From Amphimedon queenslandica (Eukaryota > Porifera > Demospongiae > Haplosclerida > Niphatidae), in assembly GCF_000090795.2 (NCBI RefSeq), contig NW_003546412.1, positions 88,296 to 152,295 of the forward strand: a stretch of 64,000 bases of DNA. The letters run 5' to 3'. The translations under genes were made by a program, and so were the position numbers. Within the stretch, counting starts at the first letter, position 1; every line of letters begins with the position of its first letter. The notes below the pieces were generated by a model, which was not told where the DNA came from, ran no database searches, and saw only the letters and a list, made by a program, of their open reading frames with translations. This document shows, in pieces, positions 1 through 11,039 of this stretch.

Positions 1-15
1 TAGAAGAGTAGAATG

Positions 16-507
16 GCAGTCACTAGTCAGACTAATCACTATGGCAACTCTGCGCATGCGCAAAAATTTTAAAATGGCGACTGAAATAAGGGTGTGTTAT
101 ATCACGCCTATTATTACTTCTTATTTGACCAAGAAATAAATTAAGATTCTGAAACTACCTTTGTAGCCCTTGTTCAAAGTGTAAAGGAATGGTGTAAAAG
201 CCAGCCAAAGCAGTGTACTAGCTTAAAAGATTAGAGGGCTGATAGAAGAAGATGAAAGAAGAAAAAGTCTGAAGAAAGTTACAGAAATTTGAATTTGGGC
301 CTATTCTCTAGAATTGCTCCCGCTACATTGCAGTCCACTTTAAAGGTACCAGGAGAATCGCTCAGTGAAGGAGAGCTCAGATAAGCCATTTGTGAGGTTT
401 TATATGGTAAGATAAAAGAGTTAGAAGTGTCTTAAAATGATAAATTTGGCTGCCATCTTGAAAAATCAACCTCAACCCTACATATAGGCTACCGCCTATA
501 TAATAGC
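16..507 (+). repeat. Interspersed repeat family A, copy 1 (about 490 bp)
   Basis: This segment recurs, diverged, at 27434-27918 (inverted), 50982-51290 (inverted, cut by the assembly gap) and 53640-53875. Landmarks shared by the copies are TTTGGGCCTATT, a block close to ATTGCAGTCCACTTTAAAGG, and GGTACCAGGAGAATYGCT. One end carries a small hairpin of the form TATAGGC-TACY-GCCTATA. It has no coding capacity. The size, terminal hairpin and copy number suggest a MITE, although I did not identify a clean target-site duplication. Open frames inside it are chance frames. Confidence 0.75.
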
Positions 508-982
508 GAGTTGCATAGTGTATGCAAAGAATGCAACATACCAGCTGGCATATCTCATATATGTCATAGTAGTCTGACACTTGACATGTGTGATGCTCTG
601 GCATTGCACCATTTTTGGCGCACAATGTCCAATATTTTAATTTATCCTCATGCTATACAAGTTGATTCATTTTATACTTTTCAATCATTTAGAATTATCA
701 TGTTAGGTATCAAAACAAATTAGTATCAGTCTAATAGTGCACACTAATCCTTTCAAAATTAAAATGACAATACTAACATAAATCTAATTTGTGAATTTTA
801 TAGATATGCACTATACTAATATGGGACATACCATCATTTGATGTTTGTATCATTGGAAAAGTGGCTTAGTAGTCGTGCAGGTACAAGTAATTTTTGTAAG
901 TCAAATGTGCTTCATTGTATGATTCAGCAATAGCATAGAAGCTTACCCAAGCATGGTGCCTAGATTGAGACAATAGTCCATA
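508..982. other. No gene seen
   Basis: AT-rich sequence without a convincing reading frame, splice chain or repeat boundary. I see nothing to annotate. Confidence 0.5.
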
Positions 983-1371
983 GTTAAACAAGCGTAACAG
1001 GGTAAAAAATATTCCTATAATTGATTTCACCACCTTGCAAGTACAACTTGTTCATTATTAAGACATAAAGAGGTTCTCTTTACCTTCTAATACTTCTAGA
1101 GAAGTCTTTAGATATCTCTATGTTCTCTTGTTAGAAAGCTCTTAACTTTGTCCTATGTGTAAGCCGCCATTTTGTTTGTCGTGGCCACACCCACTCACGT
1201 AAAGGAGCGTGGGCGGGTGGTTGCTAAGGCTTGTTATTACTCCAATATGACGTGTATAGAAGAAATGTAAGTGTGGACATACAAATAAATAAATATATAT
1301 ATATACATATAGATAGCGCGATGGTGAAATCAATTATAGCAATGACCTGGGGGCTACGCCCCCAGGTCGTT
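983..1371 (+). repeat. Interspersed repeat family B, copy 1, with terminal hairpin
   Basis: An inverted copy lies at 31007-31356, inside the Helitron. Shared landmarks are TTAAACAAGCGTAACAGG at one end, TGATTTCACCACCTTGCAAG, and GCCTTAGCAACCACCC on the opposite strand. The far end here is a perfect hairpin, GACCTGGGGGC-tac-GCCCCCAGGTC (1344-1368). The block TATAATTGATTTCACC near one end is repeated inverted near the other. It is non-coding and most like a MITE. Confidence 0.75.
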
Positions 1372-2003
1372 AAAAAACATGCACAATGATTTAATAATCA
1401 CTCATATGCACACCATTGTTTATAGCATGATCTCTCGACAACACATATTTGACTTCATGTTACATACGGTCTGATATGCTCTGAATAACAGAAATACCCT
1501 CCAGGTATTTCAGACACGTATTGATCATACCTATACAAAGGTAAACTAAGCTGTTAGTGCATGGAACTATAGTATTTTACCTATAATTTTTTCGACATTT
1601 ATGACATTGCAGACATATTTTTGAAGCTATAAGTGGACCATTATTAGTATAAGAAAGAATTGTTGTGGGTTTATGTGTTGATAGCCAGCAATGATACTTA
1701 TTGCATGATGAGACAGGAGGTGACAGAAACAGTGTCAGTGGTATACCATAATGTAACGAAGCGTTCCAAGGTAGATCAAGAGGAGGTGATCCTAAAATAT
1801 CATTTAATGCATGAGTCTCTAAAAAATTTTATGTTGTAATGATGCATTCTAATTTTGACACTTTTTGTTGTAATGGCTCCAGAAAATTTAGTATCATGGC
1901 GATATATTCCAAACAAAGGCTAAATTGTCTGGGATGTAATTTAGTAATTGAGTGAGAAAGATCTTGCAACACATGCTGATCTTCAGGTTATAGCTAATAT
2001 CAC

Positions 2004-2241
2004 CTGTCTTGGCTTGAACGACGTGTTGTGGTTCCTCTACCGAGGGCGGCATGGCCACGTCTACTGATTGCACTTGTTCAACGGTAACATCAGGATCATC
2101 ATCAGTCTGTGTTTCAGCACCAGCAGCAGAAGTACACCTACTATCGTTAAATAGGTCTTCCATTAAAACAGTAATCTTTCTTTCTTTCCTCTTTTTAACT
2201 GTCTTGAATCCAGGTTTCATAGTTGATTCTCGAGTAGCCAT
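2004..2241 (-). CDS. Possible first exon, unrecognised protein
   Basis: From an ATG at 2241 the minus strand reads an acidic/basic low-complexity exon of about 79 codons (MATRESTMKPGFKTVKKRKE..., then Asp/Gln/Val rich). It ends in QAKTG at a canonical GTGATA donor (2003-1998). It lies 88 bp from, and divergent to, the plus-strand frame at 2329, so the interval 2242-2328 could be a bidirectional promoter. I do not recognise the family and saw no downstream exon. The higher GC and the placed donor favour a real exon; the lack of homology argues for caution. Confidence 0.3.
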
Positions 2242-2328
2242 AATTAATTTTAGGAGTGGAGGGTGGGGCATTCGCGCGTCATGCATGATCTATATGCAAC
2301 ATAAATAGAGAAAAAGGAGGCGAGACGC

Positions 2329-2607
2329 ATGATGGCAGGTTGTACTACAGCAGAAGAATCACCTCTCTCTACGAGTCAATTTGTTCACATTCAAGTTCTT
2401 GCTTCAAGGAATGGAGAAACTGGACTTGTTAATAGATCTAACGCTGGTGGTAGTGGTCAGTATGACAAGTTTGTGAGCTTCACAAATTTCACTTTCGAGG
2501 TGAAGTATGCTGTGAAATCACCAGAGGGGATGCCTCCGCTATTTGGTTTTGTGTACACAGTCAAGACCACTGACGAATTGGTAATTCCTTTGGCTATTGC
2601 ATCTTAA
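2329..2607 (+). CDS. Hypothetical 92-codon ORF, possible 5' exon
   Basis: The frame starts with two adjacent ATGs and encodes a non-repetitive, soluble-looking polypeptide ending ...VYTVKTTDELVIPLAIAS. I do not recognise it. A second stretch that could belong to the same gene runs from an acceptor at 2915-2916 (tgtaag|CACAG) to a GTAAAA donor at about 3180. It starts STDEAQTIRSFVRAASRPHI and contains in-frame stops, so the locus, if real, is decaying. It is divergent to the minus-strand exon at 2004-2241. No function is assigned. Confidence 0.35.
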   Translation: MMAGCTTAEESPLSTSQFVHIQVLASRNGETGLVNRSNAGGSGQYDKFVSFTNFTFEVKYAVKSPEGMPPLFGFVYTVKTTDELVIPLAIAS

Positions 2608-3436
2608 ATTTATACATTATAATAACTGCTATAATTATATTACAATTATTGTATATATGTACATACAATGACAAAGAACTCATTTCATGCTGGGAACAGG
2701 CAACTGACATGATATTGGGAGCATGCATCTAATTGGGAGAATTATTTTTTTCTGTAATTTTGTCCAAGGGCATAAGCTCTTTCATCAGTGTCAATTTATT
2801 GGGTACATCAATAAATTGTTACCAGAAGTGATAATCATGTAATGTATAGTTAGCACCTAGTTATAGAAGGATTCATTGTGAATATTTTCATTTTCCAATA
2901 GAAATTTTTTTGTAAGCACAGATGAGGCACAAACTATTCGGTCTTTTGTTCGAGCTGCATCTCGTCCACATATTCAGTTCGCACATGTCAATGAAACACT
3001 TTGGGGCTTATAAATTTTGAGGAAGAATAAGAATACACCCAAAGTGAACAGCACTGTATTAAAACATTAGTACTGTGCATTGGCAAGCAACCAATCTCCT
3101 CTACTTGGGTTTTAAACTCACACCTGCAGCTGGAAGAAAACGGGCGACTTATACCAGAGTAAGAGGAAAATTATGGTAGGTAAAATTATTAATTAATTTC
3201 ATTCAGTATAACCATATATACTATAGTTACTGCCACATCAATGGCACCGCTGGGACTGTTATTAGCCATATTCACCTGGCTGCAAAAACGACAGGCAGTT
3301 ATAGCTACTAATAACCACTTCCAAACTACATGTAGATTTTAATCAATTAAATTTACAATTCCATTCCATTAATCATGAGTCACTTCACTTGTTATACACA
3401 TTAATATTAAAAGTGCTCCTGTCAATCTTTGAAAGT

Positions 3437-5027
3437 TCATTTGTCTGAGTTTTTAACAGGCTTTGTGTCTTCAACCTTTATCTGCTTAAAATCATCTGTA
3501 GGCTTAGCATCCCCTTCATAAGTTCCTCCTTCTGGAGTACTAAGGGTTTTACAAATCGAGTGAATCTGTTCAGTAGTTGTCTGTTCATAAGATCGAACAC
3601 CTTTTGAGAGATGGCCTGACCTCTCCATTATGAGCTTTTCAGGAACTTTGGCACGATGCATACGAGATATTGAAGTGGTACCCAATGAATCATTGGATAT
3701 ACCATCATTTTCCAAATTTGCAAAAATAATTATATCCTTCAATTTTTTGGTCTAATGTATTATGCCCTACAGGGACTACACTAAACAAAGGCTTCTCCAT
3801 TTCAAACTTTTGGAGAGGTTTACAATAGAAATTGTCAGGCTCGATAGCAGCTAGTGGAAGTTTGGAATTATATAAACGAAGTAACGGGACATGACACTTA
3901 TTTTGAAGTGCTGGTCGAGCATAGTAACGCACAGTTTTGTTAGTCAGGTTTAGCTGTTTCTTACCTTTTGGGCGGTTCTTAGAACCAAACTCAGTGTACT
4001 CCACATACTCAACCTGGTCATCAGTACCAAACTTTAATTGAGATAATCATAAATTTCCATATTCTGAGCCTCCTCGCAAAGTAAAGTTTATTCCATTTAA
4101 ATAAAAGACAGCATTTAGAAGACTATGTGGAGTGTCTGACCCAATAGCTCCAGTATTTCTTAAGATATCCTCCTCTTGTAAAGTGATGACCCTTGCTTGA
4201 ACTTTCACCGCACCAATTCCTTGTTCATGAACCTTATGGTACATATTCTCTAGAAGGGTGTGCAGTGGCTTAAAGTCACCTTCAGTGTCTTGTAGTTTAA
4301 GTGAGTGGGATGAAACAGATTGCATGTGATGTTTAAGTTCAGACAGTATTGATGATAAATATCTGGGACAATAAGGATTGCCATCTGCTATGCAGACCTC
4401 AGTGAAGAAACGACACAACCACTCAAACATCTTTACCATCGGAACTGGATAATAAATTGTTGTGAGTTACTTGATGACCTGAAGACAGTCTAGCACTAAG
4501 CCACTGCTCAAAAATATCTATTGCCCACTTAGTTCAACTTAGTGTACTCTTGGACATAATTTTTTCCTGTGAAGAATAATGAAAGAAACGAGTTTCTGTG
4601 GATGCCGGTTGCTTTCTTCTTCCCTTCAGTGACAGTGAAAGTTTCTTTCGTGAAGCGGGCCCACAAACTGTTGCTTCCTTGTGTTCCACACTACTGTGGC
4701 CTTTAGGGGACAAGGAAACTAGCTGCTTTGGAGGAAGTTCTGATGTAAACTCATCTACATTTCTTTTTGGTAGCTGCTTTTGAGGAAGTGGTTCTGACCG
4801 GGTAGTGTCGTCATCACTATGATCTACACCCGTTTTTGGTGGCCGCTTTGGAAAACCAAACACCACTTTGCTAAACCAAGGCCTTCACATCGTGGAAAGG
4901 GACTGGCAGGACTAGATTCAGTTGGATCTTTCACCCATAAAGCTTCTGCCATCTTCTCAAACCAAATTATACCATGTGCTCTCAGTCTAGCAGTGTGCAT
5001 GCGCAAAATGGCGGTTATGATTTTCAT
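3437..5027 (-). pseudogene. Crypton-type (DUF3504/KIAA1958-like) tyrosine recombinase relic
   Basis: The minus strand reads, in order: a Pro/Lys-rich N-terminal part (5027-4534, two frames); a helical core-binding segment (TKWAIDIFEQWLSAR, 4530-4440); then FTEVCIADGNPYCPRYLSSI and LLNAVFYLNGINFTLRGGSE (4439-4047). It continues as a catalytic part (4004-3705) and ends in ...VPEKLIMERSGHLSKGVRSY (3700-3590). This is the layout of the Crypton/ZMYM/KIAA1958 recombinase fold. The terminal GH-x7-Y block matches the third conserved His and the nucleophilic Tyr. The HSLR block with the second Arg is replaced by SLGTTSISRM across a frame junction. At least three frame changes and a stop at 4534 make it a pseudogene. 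A related copy lies at 42440-43181. Confidence 0.75.
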
Positions 5028-5082
5028 TGCGACACTGGATGACTAAGAGATTAAAGATGTGACAGCAACTAAAGAATATACA

Positions 5083-5227
5083 ATATATACCATGGCTTCT
5101 CGGTGTATATCACCAATATGACACCCTCGCCTCTCAATATCAGACCTCGGCTTCGCCTCAGGCAAATATCTTAGGATTCGGGTCTCATATAGCTGATATA
5201 CACCTCGTAACCATGGTATATATATAT
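5083..5227. mobile_element. Palindromic MITE, about 145 bp
   Basis: The ends are inverted copies of each other: ATATATACCATGG followed by CTCGGTGTATATCA on the left, and TGATATACACCTCG followed by AACCATGGTATATAT on the right. The centre (CAGACCTCGGCTTCGCCTCA) is GC-richer than the flanks. It has no coding capacity and lies just upstream of the Crypton relic's first readable codon. Family assignment is not possible by eye. Confidence 0.75.
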
Positions 5228-6940
5228 GACATAACCGTACTTATTGGCAATTAAATTATATGGGTTCTGAAAATACTGTACCCTTACCAATCCACTTACC
5301 ATTTCCAACTTGCACCACTGACTGAAATGCTAAAAGCAGCAAAATTATGCTTATGCAATAATTTCATTAGCTCATTTATAATACTAGTCGGTGCTGTAAT
5401 AGCATTTCATTATGAGTCTCTCATGGATATCCAAGATGAGTGCTCATGTATTCTGTGCTATAGTACCAGTTCTGGAATAGGTATGGTCATATTTGTATGC
5501 ATGCAAGTAGAGCATGTCATCCTTACATACAATCAATGTAGCAGCTAACATATTCATTATCTCTGATTGTATATAATACATGTAGGGCAATCAACATCTA
5601 TGAGAAATGCCCTGAGTGTCTTTGGCGCTCATGACCTGAATATAGTTGGTCCAGATACTCCTACCCTTGTCAAGCAAGCTTCTAACACTATAATTCTAAT
5701 TGGTGTAGTAGTGAATTTAATGTGCTTTAAAAATGACTCACAATACTTTATATAGGAATTGATGACATTTGCAGTGCCAAGAATATTGAAGCTATTGCTG
5801 TGTAATTTTATAATGGGTTTGGCCATAACACTGCCAGCAGTGGTCTTTTAAAGCCACATACCACTATAATAATTACTGCCAATTTACCCTTTTGTGATAG
5901 TGAGAGGTTAAAATTCTTTATGTGACACAAAATATTTAACATGATATATATATATAGGAATTCACAAAGGATAGTCCATGTTCCCTTTTTCCCACCACAT
6001 CCAACTTTACCACCATGTGAGCTGTTAAAATATGGAGCATTATTGAAAGAAATGAGAAAGAAATCAGCAGCTGTTCGACGTGTCGCTCAACTTTGATCAC
6101 AGCTACTCTGTGAAAAAGTGACAGAGCACATGCATGGTGTCATTCTGCCCTTTCTTTGTAAAAAACTGGACAGTGTACACTTTCGTGTTCAAAAGGGTCA
6201 CTCTCTACTTTTACTGCATCAAAACTGGTATGATAAATAATGCATTTTGTATCTATTTTATGTATAATAGCTGTGATATGTTGCCCTCTGATGTCATTGA
6301 GTATAAAGACATACAGAATTTTTTTATTGAGACATGGGCACCGACTATTCAAAAGCTGCAGACAATGAATGGAGTATACTGTCAGATTTTTTAAAGGAGC
6401 TTTGCAAGATTCTTCAGACACTACAGACACATGAAATAGCTATCATAATCAATATTAACAATCCTTTATTTAACCTTTTCACTGTCAAAGATATTACAAA
6501 TGGTGAGAGCTTGTGTCAAGACGAAAAAAAATCCTTCTGTTGGTCTATATATGGTGATGGTGAGAGGTTACATGTTGTCTTTCTTGTCTCCCAAAATGGA
6601 GGGAGATGTTAAAGATGCCATACAGAAATTTGGATGATCAATAAATCAATCCAGGCTATTTTAATTGACTACTTCTAAAGAGACCGTTATAAACAAAAAT
6701 AATAGTATAAACAGAAGATCAGTAGCATTTATACCACGTATAAAGATTAGTGATGACATACTTCAAATGTTGGATCAAAGTGAGTGCCATATTGTGCATT
6801 GTGTATAATAAGATTATGCCTATGTTTAGTGTGCACTACATCTCAAGTGGATGACAAAACAGTAAGATTTTAATATTCAATTGTGCATCTTAAAATCATT
6901 TTAAAAGGGAATTGTAAAATTTATATACTTTATCATACAA
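5228..6940. other. No recognisable gene
   Basis: Several open frames of 60-96 codons occur on both strands (for example 6134-6394 and 6334-6612 plus, 6140-6430 minus). They overlap each other, lack family motifs and sit in AT-rich DNA. Exons of the gene whose duplicated exon starts near 6948 could lie here, but I cannot place them. Confidence 0.4.
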
Positions 6941-6947
6941 TGCAGGA

Positions 6948-7905
6948 TCCAATTGATACTGTGACTCATGTATCTACACCAGTGTCTTAGTCTCAAGCGA
7001 CCCATAGCAATACTAAATTGTGACCATAATTAACAGAAGGTACCTTATGGTAGATTTTGTAATTCATGAAAAAATATCAAACTGTGTGTGCTCTGTGTGA
7101 CAACCATTGTTTCTAAAAGTAACATAGTAACTTTTTGCATCCTCTGGAGTAATTCCATAATAAATGGAGCTCAGGAAGTTGGATTTTTAAAGCTTTAAGA
7201 CCAATTTTCCTACCAGCCATAACGTAGCTTTTGTGAAATATGGTCAAAATTGGTATGAGAAGAGGGGACAAAAAAAACAAGTGTAACACTAACTTTATGT
7301 ACTTTGTTTAATCATACAATATACATTCCAGTTGATGCTGTCACTCTTGTATCTACACCTGCGTCTTTGTCTAAAGTGACCCATAGCAATACTGAATTGG
7401 TAAGAGAAGAGGTGACAAAAACAAGTGTGACATTAATTATATGTACTTTATCATACAATACAGATTCAAATTGATGCTGTCACTCATGTATCTACACCAG
7501 TGTCTTTGTCTCAAGTGACCCATAGCACTACTAAATTGGTAAGGGAAGAGCTAGTGACAAAACGTTGACGTACTTTATCATACTGTACAGATTCCAATGG
7601 ATGATTATTTTCCCTCTTCATAAGGAACCATCAGCAAAGATACTTCTTCCAATAAGGTTATAAAACTGCAATTAAGTACATTTTAATAGTCATTGTTATA
7701 TAGATAGTTAGGAAAAGGAAGTCAATTGTTTTGGGCCACCTTCCTTATGCATCCTGAAAAGGGGGGCCAGAGGAACGCCACATCTCAAATGTGATGGGTG
7801 TCGCCAATGGTGCCACCAACAATGTGTGTGTTTAATAACACAAAAATGCAAAAAGCCAAAATGAAATTGCCCTCTTTGACTGGAACTATCATCTAATTAT
7901 TGACA
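6948..7905 (+). pseudogene. Decayed gene with tandem 75-bp exon copies and a PHD-finger exon
   Basis: A 75-bp block is repeated at about 6948-7020, 7325-7399 and 7464-7538, and its first bases recur at about 7588. Each copy encodes a variant of IPIDAVTHVSTPVSLSQVTH followed by SNTKL. Copies 2 and 3 end exactly at a GTAAGA/GTAAGG donor, and copies 1, 3 and 4 follow a CAG acceptor, so these behave as tandemly duplicated symmetric exons. Downstream, 7780-7870 reads KCDGCRQWCHQQCVC, then KPK-stop-NCPL-stop, a PHD-finger core in which the expected Trp and a Cys codon are TGA. Copy 1 has an in-frame TAG and lost its donor. The intervening 7019-7200 segment is shared with 35480-35650. Confidence 0.55.
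7019..7200 (+). repeat. Segment shared with the Helitron/OTU region
   Basis: This block aligns with 35480-35650 in the same orientation. Shared landmarks are GTGACCATAATT, TATCAA..CTGTG.GTGCTCTGT, CTTTTTGCATCCT and GAGCTCAGGAAGT. At 35480 the block can be read as protein (ALFDNDCFYKLHSLFLHP). Here it is interrupted by stops. It is probably a second, older copy of the same mobile unit, inserted between the duplicated exons. Confidence 0.6.
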
Positions 7906-8127
7906 ATAATAATTAATTTGGATCATTATTTTGAAATTAATAATAATTGTGTAAAATATTGACATTTCAAACACTGCAGTAACCATAACAACAAGTAAAC
8001 CCTTACACAGTTGGGGTAAAATTAATTAAATCGAGATATAGTTGGAAGTGTAGTTGTTCTTATAAGAATAGTACAAACACATAAGTTTATTTTGTTATTG
8101 GACAAAGAGACACTTAAAGTACATGTA

Positions 8128-8190
8128 CCGTTGCCAAGTTTTATAGTACAACCTGTACCATTGCCAAGTTTTATAGTACATGTTAACTTT
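8128..8190 (+). repeat. Two-copy 31-bp tandem duplication
   Basis: The unit TGTACCRTTGCCAAGTTTTA plus TAGTACA occurs twice in succession with a single main substitution. No gene context is visible. Confidence 0.7.
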
Positions 8191-8209
8191 TGGTCAAAAT
8201 GCAGGAAAG

Positions 8210-8365
8210 TATCTTAAAACTCATATTGAAAACATAAATAAACAGAAATAATTTGTAACTGTGGCTATACATAGTAGAGCATTTCTGTACACAATGTCTA
8301 GGAAAAATTTGTAGCTTTCCATTTTTCAGAAGTCAAGAAACAAGGCTAGAAAGGGAGCCTACAAG
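8210..8365 (+). repeat. Interspersed repeat family C, copy 1
   Basis: An inverted diverged copy lies at 16050-16205. Shared landmarks include TAGAGCATTTCTGTACACAA, ATGTCTAGGAAA, GTAGCTTTCCATT and AGAAGTCAAGAAACAAGGCT. It is non-coding. Whether it is a MITE or part of a longer element is not clear. Confidence 0.7.
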
Positions 8366-8381
8366 CTGCCACTTAGTTTCG

Positions 8382-8954
8382 CTAGCCAGACTTTAATTTA
8401 CCGAATAAGAGTCTGGTGCCATGCCAAATATCAACTCATGTTTTCAATGTTTTGATTTGCGTGGGCAAGGAATGTTATTCTCTATTAACACGCCCACGCA
8501 CCATAAAATTTTCGCTTTATTATTCTTATACTCATTTTATACTTGCTTGTATACTTATTTTATACTTCATACTTGCTTCGTGACATCAAGAAAAAAAAAG
8601 TAGTCAAGTACTTCTCATATTTGGCTTTTTTCGGTAGTACTAAATAAAGCAAACATGGTGGCTGAATTCATCTTGGATCCAAGCACATTATTTCTTGAAG
8701 CATTTCTTTACTTGCCTAATTGTTTCACCATCAGAGCAGCAATAGTCGGCAGTTGTAGTCATAGAAACAAAGTATAATAGCTCACTCAGTTCCATTCTTG
8801 ATAGTACACTTGCCGAGCATGGGCGGATTTTAATTTAACCATAGTAACAGTAATCTGATTAGGTCGACCCAATTCCGCTAGACAAGTACGAGTTGATGTT
8901 AGGCATGAAACCAGACTGTATTCTAAAAATTGAGTCTGGCCCCGCGAGACTAGC
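8382..8954. mobile_element. Inverted-repeat element, about 570 bp
   Basis: The two ends are imperfect inverted copies over about 65 bp: CTAGCCAGACT..AATAAGAGTCTGG..CATGCCAAATATCAACTC on the left, and the reverse complement of GAGTTGATGTTAGGCATG..CCAGACTGTATT..AGTCTGG on the right. No transposase frame lies inside, so it is non-autonomous. Two CACGCCCACG/GACCACGCCCACC boxes occur in it and next to it. A target-site duplication was not resolved. Confidence 0.6.
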
Positions 8955-9442
8955 CGCTACTAGCACAGCTTCGGGACCACGCCCACCTCTGTTCTGCATT
9001 GGTTTGTATGGGAATTTAAAATAACACTCATTTTTAAATGCAAATGCTCTGACAGTGACATTTATTGTTGTAACAATTACTTTTATGAATAGAAACTTCT
9101 ATAGTGCTTTTATATCGCTGTCCGTCTGTGTAATGATGAATGAGTACATGTAGTAGCCGAGAAGTGCCACAGGAAGGCTTCAAAACACAAAAATACCATT
9201 TTGATTTCATAAATGTCTTTTTTAGGTTCTACTTCAGTTTTCCTATGGGTTGTAAGCTTGTTCTCTAGGAGGTAACAAAGAAAAAGGGGAGAATACGTAT
9301 GGAACACCAAGTGTTTCAAAAATCATCACAAATATACCACGTTATGTGAAAATAACATGGCGGCCTGTAACAAAGAGGTGTGGCTTGGCTAATTTGCACA
9401 TACACAATTGTTAGCAGCAGCACAGCCGCAGCACGTGTTAAA

Positions 9443-10868
9443 ATGATGGAAGGTAGTAGTAATACTTTTAACAGAAGTAGTGAAGGTCGTAGTCTGCCCC
9501 TGAAAAAGACAGTACTGGTTTGCCAAGGAGAGAGGAAGAGGAAAGTATGTTTTAAGGAAGGCAATGATTTATTGGAAGAAGTGGTTTGTATTGATAAAGA
9601 TGTGTTGCTGGCAGGAGTAGGCTCCGAGGTTCTCACTCTACAGTTAAAAAAAGATCGGAGTGGGAAGTCACTCCTGAAAGTGTATCTAATAAATGTGTCT
9701 TAAAATTTATTTTAACTCAACCCATCACTTACTTGAAAGAAAAGGTGAGATGGGACTAAACAGAAGTAATTTGGGTAGGCTCATATATAATCTATGGTTT
9801 GGTACTTTTGGGTCAGCATGACATGTAGTGTCTCATATTTTACCGTGTATAGCCGGTTTGTTTCATGACTTCAAATTTTCATTGTTGAAATATTTTTAAT
9901 TTTTGGTTTACAAAATTTTGTAAATATCTATTTGATACTTTGGTAATAATTTAGTTGAATTAATTTTAGTAGATTTCACATTTGAGCCTGCATCAAAAAT
10001 AATTTCATGTGAATTAAAACAGCTTTGTGGTATGTAATTGAAAGTCATGTCTGGTTATAGTTATTTTTTATCTAGTCCAACTGTGCAACATCAAAGGCAC
10101 TGAGTTCAGTGAAGAAGTTATCAAAGCCTAGTGCTACTTGTACGAAGGCATTATTTAAAATGTTTCCATCATTAAAGCCAGTTTCTCTCTCTAAATCACA
10201 TGTATTTGATCTGTTAGTCGGGTTAAGCCTATTATCATCACTGTCATTCTCATACCAAAAAGCTCACCTTTAACTCTATCGAGAGGAAAAAAGAGATTCA
10301 AATTAAATGATGATCAACAAACTAAACTGAATCTATAGGAATCAAGAGGACAATGTCTCTTCGAAAAATCCAAGCTAGCATATTCTCTGCATTTTAACCT
10401 CATCATCTCACCACTCAGATATTATTAGGGGTTGTTTAGTAATCTTGCCCCAGCAAGAACCATATTGAGAAAGTATTACAAACAGGCGAGTTTCTCTTTA
10501 CATAAAGGAGAATGTTGATAAGGTAATTTATATAACTACATTTAAAAATAACTTTTAACTTGGTTTTCTACATGCATATAGCCTGATCTGATGGATGAAC
10601 AGACTACAGTGTCTTACTCTGAGTCTCAGGTAAGCATATGTTTTAATAGGTGATTTATTATAATTTTATACATAATAGTCACTGCCAGGCATTCATCTGA
10701 TACAAGCTTTTATAACGTTTATGATCAAGTATTTTTTTCTATTTAAATATTTTTAATTTACTATGTATTATGTCAGAAGCATGAATATTTCTTTTGTAGT
10801 CTGTTTTAAGCCTTAATAGTCAAAGCTCCAGTTCTTCAGATGATAGTTTGATTCCTGTTTCTCTTTAA
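9443..10868 (+). CDS. Multi-exon candidate: PB1/ubiquitin-like N-terminus plus Ser-rich tail
   Basis: From ATG 9443 an 87-codon frame runs to 9703. Its core (KKTVLVCQGERKRKVCFKEG, then VLTLQLKKDRSG) resembles the small PB1/ubiquitin-like domains that precede HECT-like regions in multicopy invertebrate proteins; that is a weak, remembered similarity. Two further exons have textbook borders: 10582-10629 (ag|CCTGATC...TCAG|gtaagc, 16 codons) and 10800-10868 (gtag|TCTGTTTT..., Ser-rich, stop TAA at 10866). The donor linking 9703 to 10582 was not found, so the join is uncertain. Position just upstream of the HECT relic suggests both once formed one gene. Confidence 0.4.
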
Positions 10869-11039
10869 GAATAAGTTTGTTTATTAATGTAGCATAATTA
10901 CATTTATGATTAATTTTTCTGATTAGCTTGATACAAAGCTAACAAAACTGTGAAGGTTATTACAGTAAAGCCAGTACCACAGAGTCACTAAAAGAAGGTA
11001 GCTATACCAGTATATGCTAAATTATTTATTAAATTTTTT

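Noticed and set aside
377-723. Overlapping ORFs with Cys/His residues
   Set aside because: They lie largely in interspersed repeat A, which has no conserved frame between copies.
9316-9636. Minus-strand 106-codon ORF
   Set aside because: It is antisense to the more convincing plus-strand exon at 9443-9703 and is Leu/Ser-rich, as expected for a shadow frame.
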